A stretch of 64,000 bases of DNA from positions 868,001-932,000 of the forward strand of contig JARFIW010001256.1 of NCBI GenBank assembly GCA_036346225.1, in the 5' to 3' direction. A program made the position numbers and the translations under genes. The DNA comes from Platerodrilus igneus. Its lineage: Eukaryota > Arthropoda > Insecta > Coleoptera > Lycidae. Below, piece by piece: positions 33,506 to 44,399 of the stretch. The first letter of the stretch is position 1, and each line of letters begins with the position of its first letter. The notes under the pieces are model-generated. The model did not search any database. It had not been told where the DNA came from and worked only from the letters and a program-made list of their open reading frames with translations.

Positions 33506-34366
33506 TTGATAAAAGATTGGTTGTAACGTTAAACCACAGTCAATCAATTAATTAACTTAGTTAAATTTATTTTAACTTTCATTCTATTTTGACCCAATAT
33601 AATTTTTTTTGATATTGTTTTGGCAAAAATTATTTTACCAAAAACACCTCTTGATTTTTACCTTTAGTAGTACGAATTTGTTTTGATCATTTTTGTAAGG
33701 TTCAGATCATTTAGATCTTTCAGTTTGATTCCATTAGGCTTTTGTAATCATGTCGGATATTCCGAATTGTTTGTCTGCTTAAAGAAGAACGGGAGTAGTG
33801 AGTGAGAAACCAGTTTTGAGGAAAATTTTAGGAAGACTGTCAGCTAAAGAAGCTGATAAGCCTGTTGTTTGATTTGTTTGAGTCAATAAAGAACATCTTT
33901 GTCGAAATTTGATGATAAGGCTAGAGATTCTATTTTGAAGGTACATTGGAGTGAGCTGTCGTTGTGTCGTTTGAGAATTGCTCTTTGTGCATAAGCACGT
34001 TTTTGATTTTGTTAGCAGATTTTGTTTAGATCGGCATTGCAACGCAATTTAGTCTAGGCGGAACTTGTCGTCGTGGTTGGTCGCTCAGCAGTATGTCAGT
34101 CCAGACGAGACTCAGGAAGAGTTGGTCGCTCGGCTTTACATAAGTCTAGACGAGACTCGAGGTGAGTTAGGCGCTCTAGAATTTTTTTTTGCATCTTTTT
34201 TTTGATTTGATGTAAACTTTTGGTATTGTTAGTCTAGGTGAGACTCGTAGAGGGTTTGTCACTCTAGCATATTTAGGCGTTGTGAAGCATTGTAGTTGTT
34301 TCGACAGTTCAATTGGTAGTAGGATGAGAGTGTACTTGAACACTGATTTTTTTTGTTAGCTATCGT

Positions 34367-35078
34367 CTTGATTAGTTTTTTTTATTGAAGACTCATAAGC
34401 AGGTAAATGGCATTTGGTTGTTGGTGATTGGTTCTCGAAATATTCGATTTTGCAACCTTTACGTAGTGCCACGGCACATTTGATCGAGAAATTTTTGGAG
34501 GAAAAAGTATTTCTTGTCTATGGAGTACCACAGTTTGTTATTTGTGATAATGGTCCACAATTAATCGGACGTATTTTTAAAGCTTTGTGTGCAAGGTACG
34601 AAATTCAAAAGATTTGGTATAATGCTGTTTATGCTCCCCAATGCAATTTTGTGGAAAGAATCAATAAGACAGTTGGTACAGCAATCCGTTCATACGTAGA
34701 AGAACATGATACGTGGGATATGGAGATATCAAAGATCCAATACGCGATCAACTCAGCAAAACATGAGTCCACCAACTATTCGCCAAATTTTTAGTTTTGG
34801 TCGTCAGGTACCTTTAAGTGGAAAAGCTTATAATGATAATTTTATACCGGGTGAAGATGTTGATGTCGTCTCCAGTAGTAGACCTTCTTATGTTTTGGAT
34901 CGTCAACCTTTGTTTGATATTTTTGGAAATGTCCGTGAAAATTTGCATGTAGCTTACCAACGTTCGAGTAAACGCTACAATCTTAGGAGAAGAGACATTT
35001 CATTCCGAGTCGGAGAAAGTGTTTGGAGAGCTAATAAGGTCCTCTCGAGTGCTAGTGATAAATTTTCCGCTAAGTTAG
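34367..35078 (+). pseudogene. Gypsy integrase (second copy), truncated
   Basis: Identical to the first copy through the DDE core (34,414-34,794). One T more in a homopolymer at about 34,918-34,923 joins two frames that are separate in the first copy, so the C-terminal part reads on from FGRQVPLSG to WRANKVLSSASDKFSAKL before it is cut off at 35,078 by the deletion into LTR3. It lacks the end of the protein. Confidence 0.85.
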
Positions 35079-35082
35079 GGGT

Positions 35083-35176
35083 TAGTTACGTCGGAAGACT
35101 TAGTTTTGCAGACACCTAACTTGAAGTATGGTGTTAATAAAGTAGTGTTTTAGTAAGTCAAGAAAAAACGCTATCA
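35083..35176 (+). repeat. LTR3, last 94 bp only
   Basis: TAGTTACGTCGGAAGACTTA to GCTATCA equals the end of LTR2, including AATAAA. It is joined directly to integrase sequence through a few filler bases (GGGT). Followed by AGGT, the right-hand target duplicate. Confidence 0.85.
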
Positions 35177-35180
35177 AGGT

Positions 35181-37240
35181 AGGATCTAATATAATTATAC
35201 TTGCAGGCTTGATGTTATTGATTTGAGGATTTATCCAAACATTCAACATATTATTAACTATTATAACGTAATATCATTATGATTGATAATCGTGAAGGGT
35301 GCAATAAAATCCGCTGTGGTTATCATACCATAAATTTTATACTGCGTCGTCGAAATAACTAGTCTGGTCCGTTGTCCTCGTTAGAAACATTGGGTTTTAC
35401 CGTGCATTCCGATTTAAGAACGTCGTTGAAGGGATTCGTGCATTAACTTTTTTTGGTTCGTTTAAATAATCGAACTTAACGGTTACGTTACATGCCATCG
35501 GTAATATAATTTAGGTTATCTACGTAAATGAGTTTTAAAAAGACGTTGTTTCTGTTTACGCATTATGTTTAAGGATCTTAATTACTTTTAGTATTTCCAC
35601 TTTATATAAAGGGATTTGGTATAGAATTAAGTTTAATTAGAACATTGGTCATAATTCACCGGACGTATCCTGAAATGGATCTGCTGCATTGTGTGTAAAG
35701 AATATTAAAGTTGTTTATTAAAGTTAGTTAAGTTAGCAAGGCCTTTTATTGTAGTTTAGATTTCAAATACCCCTCCGACCCAAACCCCTCATGAGAAAGA
35801 GCCTGTTTATTGGCAATGTTTAACCTTCAGGGTTGCCGTGATCGCAAGAGACCAAAATCTTTAGGGTTTGGAGTACTGATTTAGTTGTGAGGAGACTCAA
35901 TAAATTACTTTATACCGATACTTACTGAGAAACTAAAATGGCATACAGTACGGAACATGTCTAGGGACGCAAATATATATTGAATTCAAGTTTAAGACAA
36001 ATTTTGACAAAATAAAATGAATTGCTTTAAGTTCAGTAAAGAAAAATATAGTGAGCTATTTACATTAAGTTATTTTTCACCTTTACTACCCAAAAAGTTT
36101 CATGAAGCCTTTAGTTTACTGCTTAGTACCAGGTTGACTATTTAGTAAGAATAATCAGGTAAACATAATAAACAGGTAATGATCCTTTTAACAAAATTTC
36201 TATTAGTTACGGTAACATGTAGACTATCTTGACGCTTAGATAAAAAGAATTATTACTGGGACTTCATTGTACAGATACTATCTAATGGACAATTAAATGT
36301 AAAGTGAAATCTCGTACCTGGACGTAGAACAACCACTAAATGTAAATTGTTACCCTTGTCCACGTCTTGATTTTACTCAGCTTGCTTATTACGCGAGACG
36401 ACGGTATGAACACATGTCCAAAAGAATAGAAAAAAATTTCTTCATTAAATGCAGCATTTTAAAGATGTTTCCATTTGTCGAAATTTGTCCTAACGATAGA
36501 AGTCCACTCCAAAGTTAAATCTATCCCAGTGTTAAACTAAGATCCATTTAAGTCCTAAACTTGAATTCCAAACTTTAGATCCTAAACTTGAATGCATCCC
36601 TTAATTAAAGCCCTAAAATGTGGTATATTTTAGTGATTAAATAAAACCACCAGTTGTGTAGACAGCGAAAATTCATCTTAACACATCTTACCGTTCTTCT
36701 GTTAAAGGACGAGCTTATATACTTCATAAAAACAAAACTGCTTCAAGTTATTCTCCTACAAAAATATTTTTTAAGACAACTTTCACTTTAATTAGAAGAA
36801 ATTACATACCCTGTTAAACCTGTTGGTATTAGGCACCATTTTTTGCTTTTTCTCAGTTGTCCGTTATGCAGATCAAACGAGAAAGAAGGGATTTCAAGGC
36901 ACCAGTAAAAGTATTAACAGGTTAAGAAAGGGAACGACCAATCAGCTGTTTAACCGACTATTTCTCTATCTTTCAAAACTACAACAGTTATGTCAAACAG
37001 AGCGTTTCACTTAAATCGACCAACAAGATAACTATCTAAGGGACGTAAACAAAGATTTGTTTCTAATAAACAGTTTTTAAATATAAATTAAGAAAAACCG
37101 TTAATGTTTAACATTCAAACGTAACATAAGATTTTTATTAAGGAATCTTTATGTAATATAAGATATTGTGAATATACAGAATAAGAATTCTAATCGTTCT
37201 AAGGTCTAAGATCGAATTAAATAAATGAAAAGCGGACGCG
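35181..37240. other. AT-rich DNA, no gene seen
   Basis: No recognisable domain in about 2 kb. The 63-codon frame at 36,823-37,014 has no known motif. Confidence 0.5.
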
Positions 37241-37284
37241 TTGTAACATGGGTAGACGTCAGCTAAATGACATGCTACAATGTT

Positions 37285-37760
37285 AGCACTAGACATAGTA
37301 GGGATCAGCGAAGTTCGGTGACCAGAGGCGGAGGATTTTTGGAATGGAGACTTCTGGGTAATTCGTACAAATCAGAGGAAGGGTGTGGAGATAGTTATGC
37401 GAAAAAAGATTGAACACTGTGTAGAAAATTACTTACAAAAGAATGAAATAGTACTCATGGTTAGATTGGAATCTAAACCGGTAAAAACAGTAATAACACA
37501 AGTATACATGCCCACCTCTAGCTACAGTGACGAAGAGGTAGAAACAATCTACAAAGATATCGAAGACATACTAAAATACATAAAAGAGCATGAAAATTTA
37601 ATAATTACGGGGGATTTTAATGCAGTGGTAGGTGAAGTTATGGAAGGAGCGATAGGAGGTTTATTTGGTTTAGGCCCGAAAAACGACAGGGGAAATTAGG
37701 CTGGTAGGATTTTCCTACAAAAACAATTTAATCATCACAAACACGTTATTTCAACATCAT
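37285..37760 (+). pseudogene. LINE endonuclease, partial
   Basis: Reads LALDIVGISEVR (catalytic E), then after a stop KIEHCVENYLQKNEIVLMVR, ITQVYMPTSSYSDEEVETIY, NLIITGDFNAVVGE (metal-site D and N both present), and GLFGLGPKND. Frame lost after 37,699. The first catalytic block (WN) is missing, so the copy is 5'-truncated here. It aligns along its length with copy 1 at 4,277-4,790. Confidence 0.8.
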
Positions 37761-38479
37761 GCTAGAAGACGATATACGTGGAAGATGAGAGGAGGTATAG
37801 GAAGATAATAAATACATTTTATTCTTGTTACACAACGGTTTAGTAGCTGTAGAAGCTATTCAGGAGCAGATATAAACACTGACCACAACGTCGTAATTAT
37901 GAAACCCGCACTTAAATTTAAAAATTTGAAGAAACGAAACGGAGAAAAGCACTTTGACTTTGAGAAACTAAAAGATAAAGGTATCCACGAATGATCTAAA
38001 AAAGGTCAAATGAATTACTGAAAGATATCGGAAAAATTTCTGATACTAAGGACGTAGAAACAGAATGGAACAACATTAAATCCAGCTTAGACATGTCGGC
38101 CTGAGATATTCTTCGGTATGCACAAAAAGAAAATAAGAAATCATGGATAACAAAGGATATCCTGAATTTAATAGAAAAAGACAAAATAGATCATACGTAA
38201 CAGAAAAACAGATACAAAGCCATAAAATGGAAACTTATTCGCAAATGCAGGAAAGCTAAAGAGCATTGGATTGATGAAAAGCGCATAGGGGTGCAAACTA
38301 AGATGCAAATAGGAAATATAGAAGAAGCATACAAACTAACAAGAATGATTTTTAGGGATATAAAACCATATAGCAAAAATATAACGGGCACGGGAGGAAA
38401 CGTCATTATAGAAAATGTAGAGAAAGTGGTTACATGACAAGAATATATAGGGAATTTATATGCAGGAGAGGAACTAACA

Positions 38480-39250
38480 GCATTAGAACAGGAATTAGAT
38501 ATTGAAAATGATAACTTGGGATATCCTATACTTAGAGGTGTGTTTGAATTAGCATCAAAGGGTCTGAAAAATGGTAAGAAAGTCTCTTGCAACTTGTAAG
38601 CTATATGTATGAGACAGGCAAGATACCCAAAGATTTCTAACGTAACATCATAATCACTATAACTAAAAAATGGGCTTGGATAAATGTGAAAATTTTCGAA
38701 CAATAAGCTTGACAGCATACGTGTCAAAAATATTAAGTAGAATTGTACAAAGGCGAATGAAAAAACGAGTTGAAGGAATACTAGGAGAAGATCAATTTGG
38801 ATTCAGGCAAAATAGGAGAACACGAGAAGCTATTTTAGCCTGAGTGTGATAATGGAGAAAACAATAGAAAAAGAAAAAAGCGTTTATATGGGGAATGTAA
38901 ATCTGGAAAGAGCATTCGACAATGTAAATTGAAAAAAAATTTTCAAAATACTTAAAAAGATTGGAATGAATTTTATGGATAGATGAATAGTACATAGCTT
39001 ATACAAAGAGCGCACAGCAGTAATAGAATTAAGAGCAGTAACGTAGTGAAGTAAATATTAGGAAAGAGATGAGATAGGGATATACCTTATCCCCATTAAT
39101 TTTTAACTTGCACATCGAAGAAGCAATGAATACTGTCAAATGCAGAAAGACGTTTGGAATTATCATGCAGGGGCAAAGACTGATATGCTTAGATTTGCAG
39201 ATGATATAACGGTATTAGCATCTAACAAAAAGACTTAGAAGCTGGTCTTT
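38480..39250 (+). pseudogene. LINE reverse transcriptase, heavily broken
   Basis: Recognisable blocks in shifting frames: IVQRRMKKRVEGILGEDQF, GFRQNRRTREAILA, and MLRFADDITVLAS at about 39,187-39,225 with the catalytic FADD. Compared with copy 4, about 25 codons around APGTDKV are deleted near 38,578. There are many stops. The minus frame 38,191-38,727 is a shadow of this region. Confidence 0.8.
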
Positions 39251-39255
39251 ATGAA

Positions 39256-39914
39256 ATGGAAACAGTTTTAACAGGAAATCAAATAACGCAAGCTGGGAAA
39301 AGCGCAAAAGATATAAAACAAATAATAGCACAAGGTCGTGCTACATTTAACAAGAAAAAGCAACTACTGTGTACAAAGACAATAAACATAGAAACAAGGA
39401 AAATATTGCTTAAAACATATGTGTGGAGCACAGCACTGTACGTCTGTAAAGCCTGCAGAGTAGAAGAAGCGGGCAAGAAAAGGTAGAAGCCTTTGAAATG
39501 TGGTGCTACAGACGCATGATGAAGATATCATGGACAGACAAAGCTAAGAACAAAGAGGTACTAGAAATAGTATGGGAATAAAGAAATATGTGGAAAACAG
39601 TAAAAAATATGGAAAATAGGACGATAGGCTACACACTAAGGCATGAGGGAATAGTGCTGAATATATTAGAAGCAGAGATAGGAAAAAAGAGAAGTAGATG
39701 TGGACCTAAGTTAGACTATTGCAAACAGATAGTGAAAAATGTAGGTTGTGGGAATTTCAGGGAAATGTGTAGGCAAGCTCAGAATAGAAATCAATGGAGG
39801 TATGCGTCCAACCAGTTCCAAGATAGAAAAACTAATGACAAAAAAAAACTGTACTTAAACATGATGATTATTATAAGCAACTACGGGTATTGGTTGTACA
39901 ACATTCTCGAATAA
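39256..39914 (+). pseudogene. LINE ORF2 C-terminal domain
   Basis: Two frames: ITQAGKSAKDIKQIIAQGRA, TFNKKKQLLCTKTINIETRK, TYVWSTALYVCKACRVEEAG; and MWKTVKNMENRTIGYTLRHE, NILEAEIGKKRSRCGPKLDY, FREMCRQAQNRNQWRYASNQ. This is the RT thumb and C-terminal domain typical of RTE-type elements. A deletion of about 45 codons lies between FADD and ITQAG relative to copy 4. Confidence 0.8.
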
Positions 39915-40362
39915 TGTTAATTGTGCGAAAAGATTTACTGGAACACTGTTAATTCGGCAAATGTCTAAGTGTTGGGGGATCTTGGCAGCCACAGGCTGCT
40001 TTACCCCTTTCATATACCACTGAACCTTGGTGAAATAGGGCATATAATTAGAAAACAATAGAAGTGGAACCGAGCTGTATATAGGCTGTTGTTGGAATTT
40101 CAGGGAATTGTATAGGTTAGCTCAGAATATAAATAAGTGGAGGTATGCGTCCAACCAGTTTCAAGACGGAAAACCTAATAACGAAAAAGTAAGTGCACTT
40201 AAATCTGATGATTATTTGAAACAACTACAGGTGTAGTTTGTTAAATATTTTCAACTAATGTTGATTGTGCGAAGGGATATATTGGAAAAAATATTAATTC
40301 GGCAAATGTTCAAGTGCTGGCATAACCTGACAACCGCAGGTTGCTTAGCCCTTTCACATACC

Positions 40363-40665
40363 CTACATGTGATTTTCCAATGCTCCGCCCGAAGGTACTA
40401 CATTGGCCAGCAAGCGAGTTTTTTTTACCTGAAAAATTTTCAATTTTGCCGTACATTTGCTGTTCCAAGCTAGGTAAAGATTTTTAACGTGCGTTACAAT
40501 ACTCATACTCGGAATCTCCATTTTACCTCTCCTTCGAACGAGGGCATATTTTTGTGAAAATTGCTCACCTAACACTTTTCAAGTGACCGTGTCGGGATTC
40601 AAACCCGGGACCTTGGGCGTAGTAGCCAAACGCATACCAACTATACCACGGAGTTGCCCTCCTTC
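40363..40665 (-). mobile_element. tRNA-headed SINE (family 2), copy 1
   Basis: About 300 bp. Minus strand head: CCGTGGTATAGTTGG (A box) and GGTTTGAATCC (B box, one mismatch), inside a tRNA-like stretch ending CCCGACACGG. The body contains GTTAAA..TCTTTACCTAGCTTGG-like DNA and a C/T-rich stretch. The 3' end is GGTACTACC..GCATTGGAAAATCACA. It is flanked by TCACATACC at 40,354-40,362 and 40,666-40,674, a 9-bp target duplication. It sits in the duplicated UTR of LINE copy 3. Confidence 0.85.
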
Positions 40666-40734
40666 TCACATACCACTTAATATCCGGGAAATAGGGTATA
40701 TAATTGTAAAACAATATAAGGGAACCGAGCTCAT

Positions 40735-41205
40735 CTAACAAGAAAAAACAGCGGCTATGTTTAAAAACAAGAAACATAGAAACAAAGAAAATTGTTGAAA
40801 GCATATGTGTGGAGGGCAGCACAGTACGTCTATGAAATAGGAGCAGTAGGAAAAGCAGACAGAAAGAGATAGAAGCTTCCTGGAATGTTGTGCTTCAGAT
40901 GTAGCAGGATGAGGGCATGGACAGACAAAGTTAATAACAAATAAGTTGTAGAAAGGGGAATAAAGGTATATGTGGAAAGTAAAAAAAAAACAGGAGAAAT
41001 AGAAGGGCAGGATTCGTTCTAATGCATTTTTGGGGAATAATACAGGATATATTACAAGCAAAGATAGGAAGGAGGTAGATGTAGACTTAGATCAGATAGT
41101 GATAGATGCAGACTGTGCAAATTTCAGGGAAATGTGTAGGTTAGTTCAGAATAGGAAACAAAGAGGGTACGCGTCTAACAAGGAGGATACCTAATGATGA
41201 TGAGA
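40735..41205 (+). pseudogene. second copy of LINE C-terminal region
   Basis: In broken frames: NKKKQRLCLKTRNIETKKIV, AYVWRAAQYVYEIGAVGKAD, AWTDKVNNK, IIQDILQAKIG, CRLVQNRKQRGYAS. The match is to 39,340-39,830 but with clear divergence, so this is not a recent duplicate of it. It ends CCTAATGATGATGAG. Confidence 0.7.
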
Positions 41206-43596
41206 AGCGTACAAGCTGTAACACTTCTACTAAATACTTATATGTTTACCTAAAAGGTTTTTAAAGATCTTTGTGTATGTTTAGCCTTTGAGCGCTAACC
41301 CACCTAAAGAAAATACAAATATAACCTATTCGAGGAGTGGGTGGCCCAGGTAATTTGTTTGGCATTCTTACTACTACTGGAGATTGATGGAGCCTTGCTT
41401 ACACATTTCTCATCGTCTCAAACTAGTTTAAAGTAAACACAAATAAAATCCACATCGTGTATACCTATCCTATATTGTAAAACATAATTGTATTTGTTCG
41501 TTCTGAACGAACCTGTGCCTTGAGGAAATTCTAGAATACTAAAACGGCTAGAAAGCTTTGCGTGTTTCAGTGAATTAAAGAGCCGAACTACAGGTATAAG
41601 CAAATTAGTAGGGTCTCAAAAATTTACGAAATAAATCCAGACCACCATATACTAGCAGAGCTTTTACTCGTTTTTAGAAGCAAATAATTGTAGATTCACA
41701 GTTTGTTGTTCAACAAAATTTGATGTGGCCACAGTGAACTTACTCAACTGATCGCAATAGTGTGTGCAAATATAATTGTCATTCTCGCTTTACTTTTAGC
41801 GCTTGTGGAAAATGGGTCTAATAAACGCATTAGTAATGTTATATAGATTGGAAGTTTTTAGAAATGGGAAGACCCGAGACAAAGAAAAACTTTACTTAAT
41901 TATTACATTTCGTTTTGTACGTTATCGTTTATTATTGAGATGTTGAAATAAAACTTTTTTAAAGAAAAAAATCAGTATTTATATCAAAAATATATTCGCT
42001 CAGAAGGTATCACATGTAACAGTGAGCTTATATCATTTTTATTCATATAGAGAGCGAAAAAACGACAAAAAAACTATTAACAAAAATACAACTAAGTTTC
42101 TTGTCATTTTTGCTTTAGTAATACTGGTTGTACAAGCAGTCGATGTTTTCTGGTTTCACTTCTTTGTTTTGATTTTTAATACCACCTCGCCTCGCACAGA
42201 TTTTTTCAATGTCACCCGTCTTCCGATGATAATAATATTACTATACTAGCTGACACTTAACGTTGTTTATTTAAGTTCTAGTATAGTTAAGAAAAGAGTT
42301 CGTATGGCTACATACTTGACGTCGTTTGCAATTTCTATTTTATTCTGTTTCGTCGATGTAGTTGCTTAGAAAATTCGGTAGGGTTTGTCGTGTTTAACAA
42401 CTGTAAATTCAATTTGCATTTTAAAATAGCACAACCTTAAAGCGGATAATTTACTAATCCCTTTAATAAATAATAATTTCGCCACAGAAGTTCAAATGAA
42501 TACCATGCAGCTTAGAATATCCCTGCCAATGATAATTAACCTCTTTAATAAAGTAGACAACGCCAAACCCCACGTTGCTACGTTACCTCTTTGTTTGTAG
42601 TTCGTTGGATCAATAAGCGGGGAAATAGAAATAGGAAATACGTTTTTTGTATGCTTAGATTTGGGAATGTATGTACGGACGTACGTACGTACATTAATGT
42701 AGCTTTTGACCAACAAAAATAAAAAGAACTACACACCTTTCTATCACATTCAACCTGCACAACTAAAATAGTTTGAAACCGTGTTAGATTTAATTAAACT
42801 AACGGAGTAATTTTTATCGACCTAGGAGGATTATGTTTAATTATGTCGTCAGGACGTGTATATGATCGATGCGTTGTTAGTAGACAGTAAATTAATTTTA
42901 ACCGCATGACTTTATGTGCGACTAGGGCGTGTATTTATCTTCTATAGTCTATTGTGTATACTCCATAATTGTAATTAGTGATGTTTTACATCTAGGGAGC
43001 TATGAATCAGTGGCGTAACTACTCACCCATCAGCTTCCACAACACAGGAGGCCCAAGTGGAAAGAAGTCCAGACGATAAAAGTTCAAATTACAAATTGTT
43101 AGTACGTTCCAAGTCCACAGGTTCCAGCAGTTTTGCAAACACAATAACAGCATTAAGGTTGTACGTAACTTTACCTTTAGCACTTGTTATCACATAAAAA
43201 TTCTATTACCAGACATAAAAACACAGACGAACGTAATTCATTTTACCCCGATCATAATAACCACGCTTTCAATCAAAAAGGGGAAAATGTATGCCTCGAA
43301 TCTATCAGAAATTTAGTCCTTGTCGGTTTTTATCCATGGAACAGTACTTACTAGCACACTTATGATTGTTATTCAAGCAATCTAGCATTACGGTACGTAA
43401 AAGCTTATGGTATTTAAATCACACCACACAACTAGTGATTGTTATCCTGGTTAACACACACTATTCTTCAATTAGAGCGCTGCTAATTTTTATCCTGCGA
43501 ACACTACACCATATGTGATTTTTATCCAGACAGACGCTATTACTTTATCATTACACAGCTTGTGATTTGTACCCTAGCGGCACAAAATCATTCTAT
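41206..43596. other. AT-rich DNA, no gene seen
   Basis: No recognisable domain. A palindromic ACGT run (GGACGTACGTACGTAC) lies at about 42,675-42,692. Between 43,355 and 43,575 the phrase GTGATT(G/T)TTATCC recurs about five times at irregular spacing, suggesting an old degenerate tandem repeat. GAAAGCTTTGCGTGTTTCA at about 41,550 is echoed at about 57,773. Confidence 0.5.
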
Positions 43597-43608
43597 TGCA
43601 GGGTCAGT

Positions 43609-43642
43609 TTATTTGTTTGTTTGTTTGTTCGTTTATTGTTTG
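43609..43642 (-). other. 3' tail of R1-like LINE
   Basis: Minus strand reads AAACGAACAAACAAACAAAT, an AAAC-repeat tail directly adjoining the target duplicate. Simple-repeat tails are usual at LINE 3' ends. Confidence 0.75.
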
Positions 43643-44080
43643 ACACTATACCTAGATCAAAGGCCTATCCTAGTGAATCGGTGCATAAATTCCTATTTAC
43701 AAAATCATAAAATCATAAACAAGCTTACAATATATACAATTTTCCGATGTAGGTCGGTTTTGCTGATAGAAATTTTGTCCTTATCGCCGGTTTGATCTGA
43801 TGTGTAGCTGGTGGTAGAGAATCTGTAATGTAGTGTAATGTTGTGGGGGTGGGGATGATGGTGCAGAGGGCAATAGTTTTAGAGATAGATTTTGAGTAGG
43901 ATATGAACTATTTTATTGTACGGAAGGTTTAGTGATTTGGATTTCGTTAAGGAAATGGTCAAATTGGAGGGGATAGTTTGTTACTAGGAAATTTATACTG
44001 GGTAATGGGGTAAAAGGATCTAGTGGAATCGCGTGTTTTAAGTGGGTTTGGTTGGGGGACGAAGTTTGGGCATAAGTATA

Positions 44081-44330
44081 TTAGGTGGTGGGGAGTTTCA
44101 GGAATATTTTGATTAGAGCAGGTACAGTAAAGATAGGGGATTCATTGGAAGGAATCGTGAATCGGTTGGAGTAGGAGATATGGTCGGGAATGTCCGGGAT
44201 TTCCGAAAAAATGTCGTATGTGTGTCTGCTGGTGGTGTCGTAGTCCCATTGGTTTTGCCATGTGTATGTTAGTGAATCATTAATTAGGTTTATTATGTTT
44301 GTCCTTGTCATTGTTTCGTATTCTGCGGGT
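44081..44330 (-). pseudogene. R1-like ORF2 C-terminal end
   Basis: The frame reads TNIINLINDSLTYTWQNQWD, TTSRHTYDIFSEIPD, NRFTIPSNESPIF. The W..QWD...R.TY.IF pattern is common at the C-terminal end of R1/Jockey-type ORF2. It ends in a stop at about 44,081, leaving about 440 nt of 3' UTR. Confidence 0.65.
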
Positions 44331-44399
44331 AGGAGGGTGCGGTCATGTAATTATATTGGTTTTTTGTTCTTAAGGTTGCGGATTTGGACTTTGAATTGG

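Larger units (their letters stand above)
26147..35176 (+). mobile_element. Gypsy-type composite: LTR-internal-LTR-internal-partial LTR
   Basis: Three LTRs and two internal regions, flanked by AGGT at 26,143-26,146 and 35,177-35,180. That fits a 4-bp target-site duplication, usual for Ty3/Gypsy. The order is LTR1 26,147-27,898; internal 27,899-31,196; LTR2 31,197-32,956; internal 32,957-35,078; LTR3 remnant about 35,083-35,176. The two units are nearly identical, so the tandem form is recent. The internal regions have no gag, protease, RT or RNase H, only an integrase, so the element is a non-autonomous deletion derivative. A single insertion followed by LTR-LTR unequal recombination, then a 3-kb deletion at the right end, explains the structure. 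Confidence 0.85.
37250..41205 (+). mobile_element. RTE-like LINE (copy 3) with duplicated 3' region
   Basis: Order: endonuclease 37,285-37,760, linker to about 38,500, RT 38,500-39,480, C-terminal domain to about 39,850, 3' UTR to 40,080. A second UTR copy (40,081-40,740) then carries a SINE, and a second, more decayed C-terminal block follows (40,740-41,205), ending AATGATGATGAG. Copy 4 at 52.0-55.0 kb has the same odd arrangement. There are many stops and at least two internal deletions, one in the first RT block and one after FADD. Not functional. Confidence 0.8.

Noticed and set aside
38191..38727. 178-codon minus frame
   Set aside because: Shadow of the A-rich plus-strand RTE-like LINE; it gives only Phe/Leu/Ser-rich low-complexity protein, as do the frames at 3,300-4,188, 52,332-52,840 and 54,455-54,840.
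43355..43575. Recurring GTGATTNTTATCC phrases as a CRISPR-like or regular array
   Set aside because: Spacing is irregular (about 30-70 bp) and the phrases are degenerate, in a eukaryotic setting. At most an old decayed tandem repeat.
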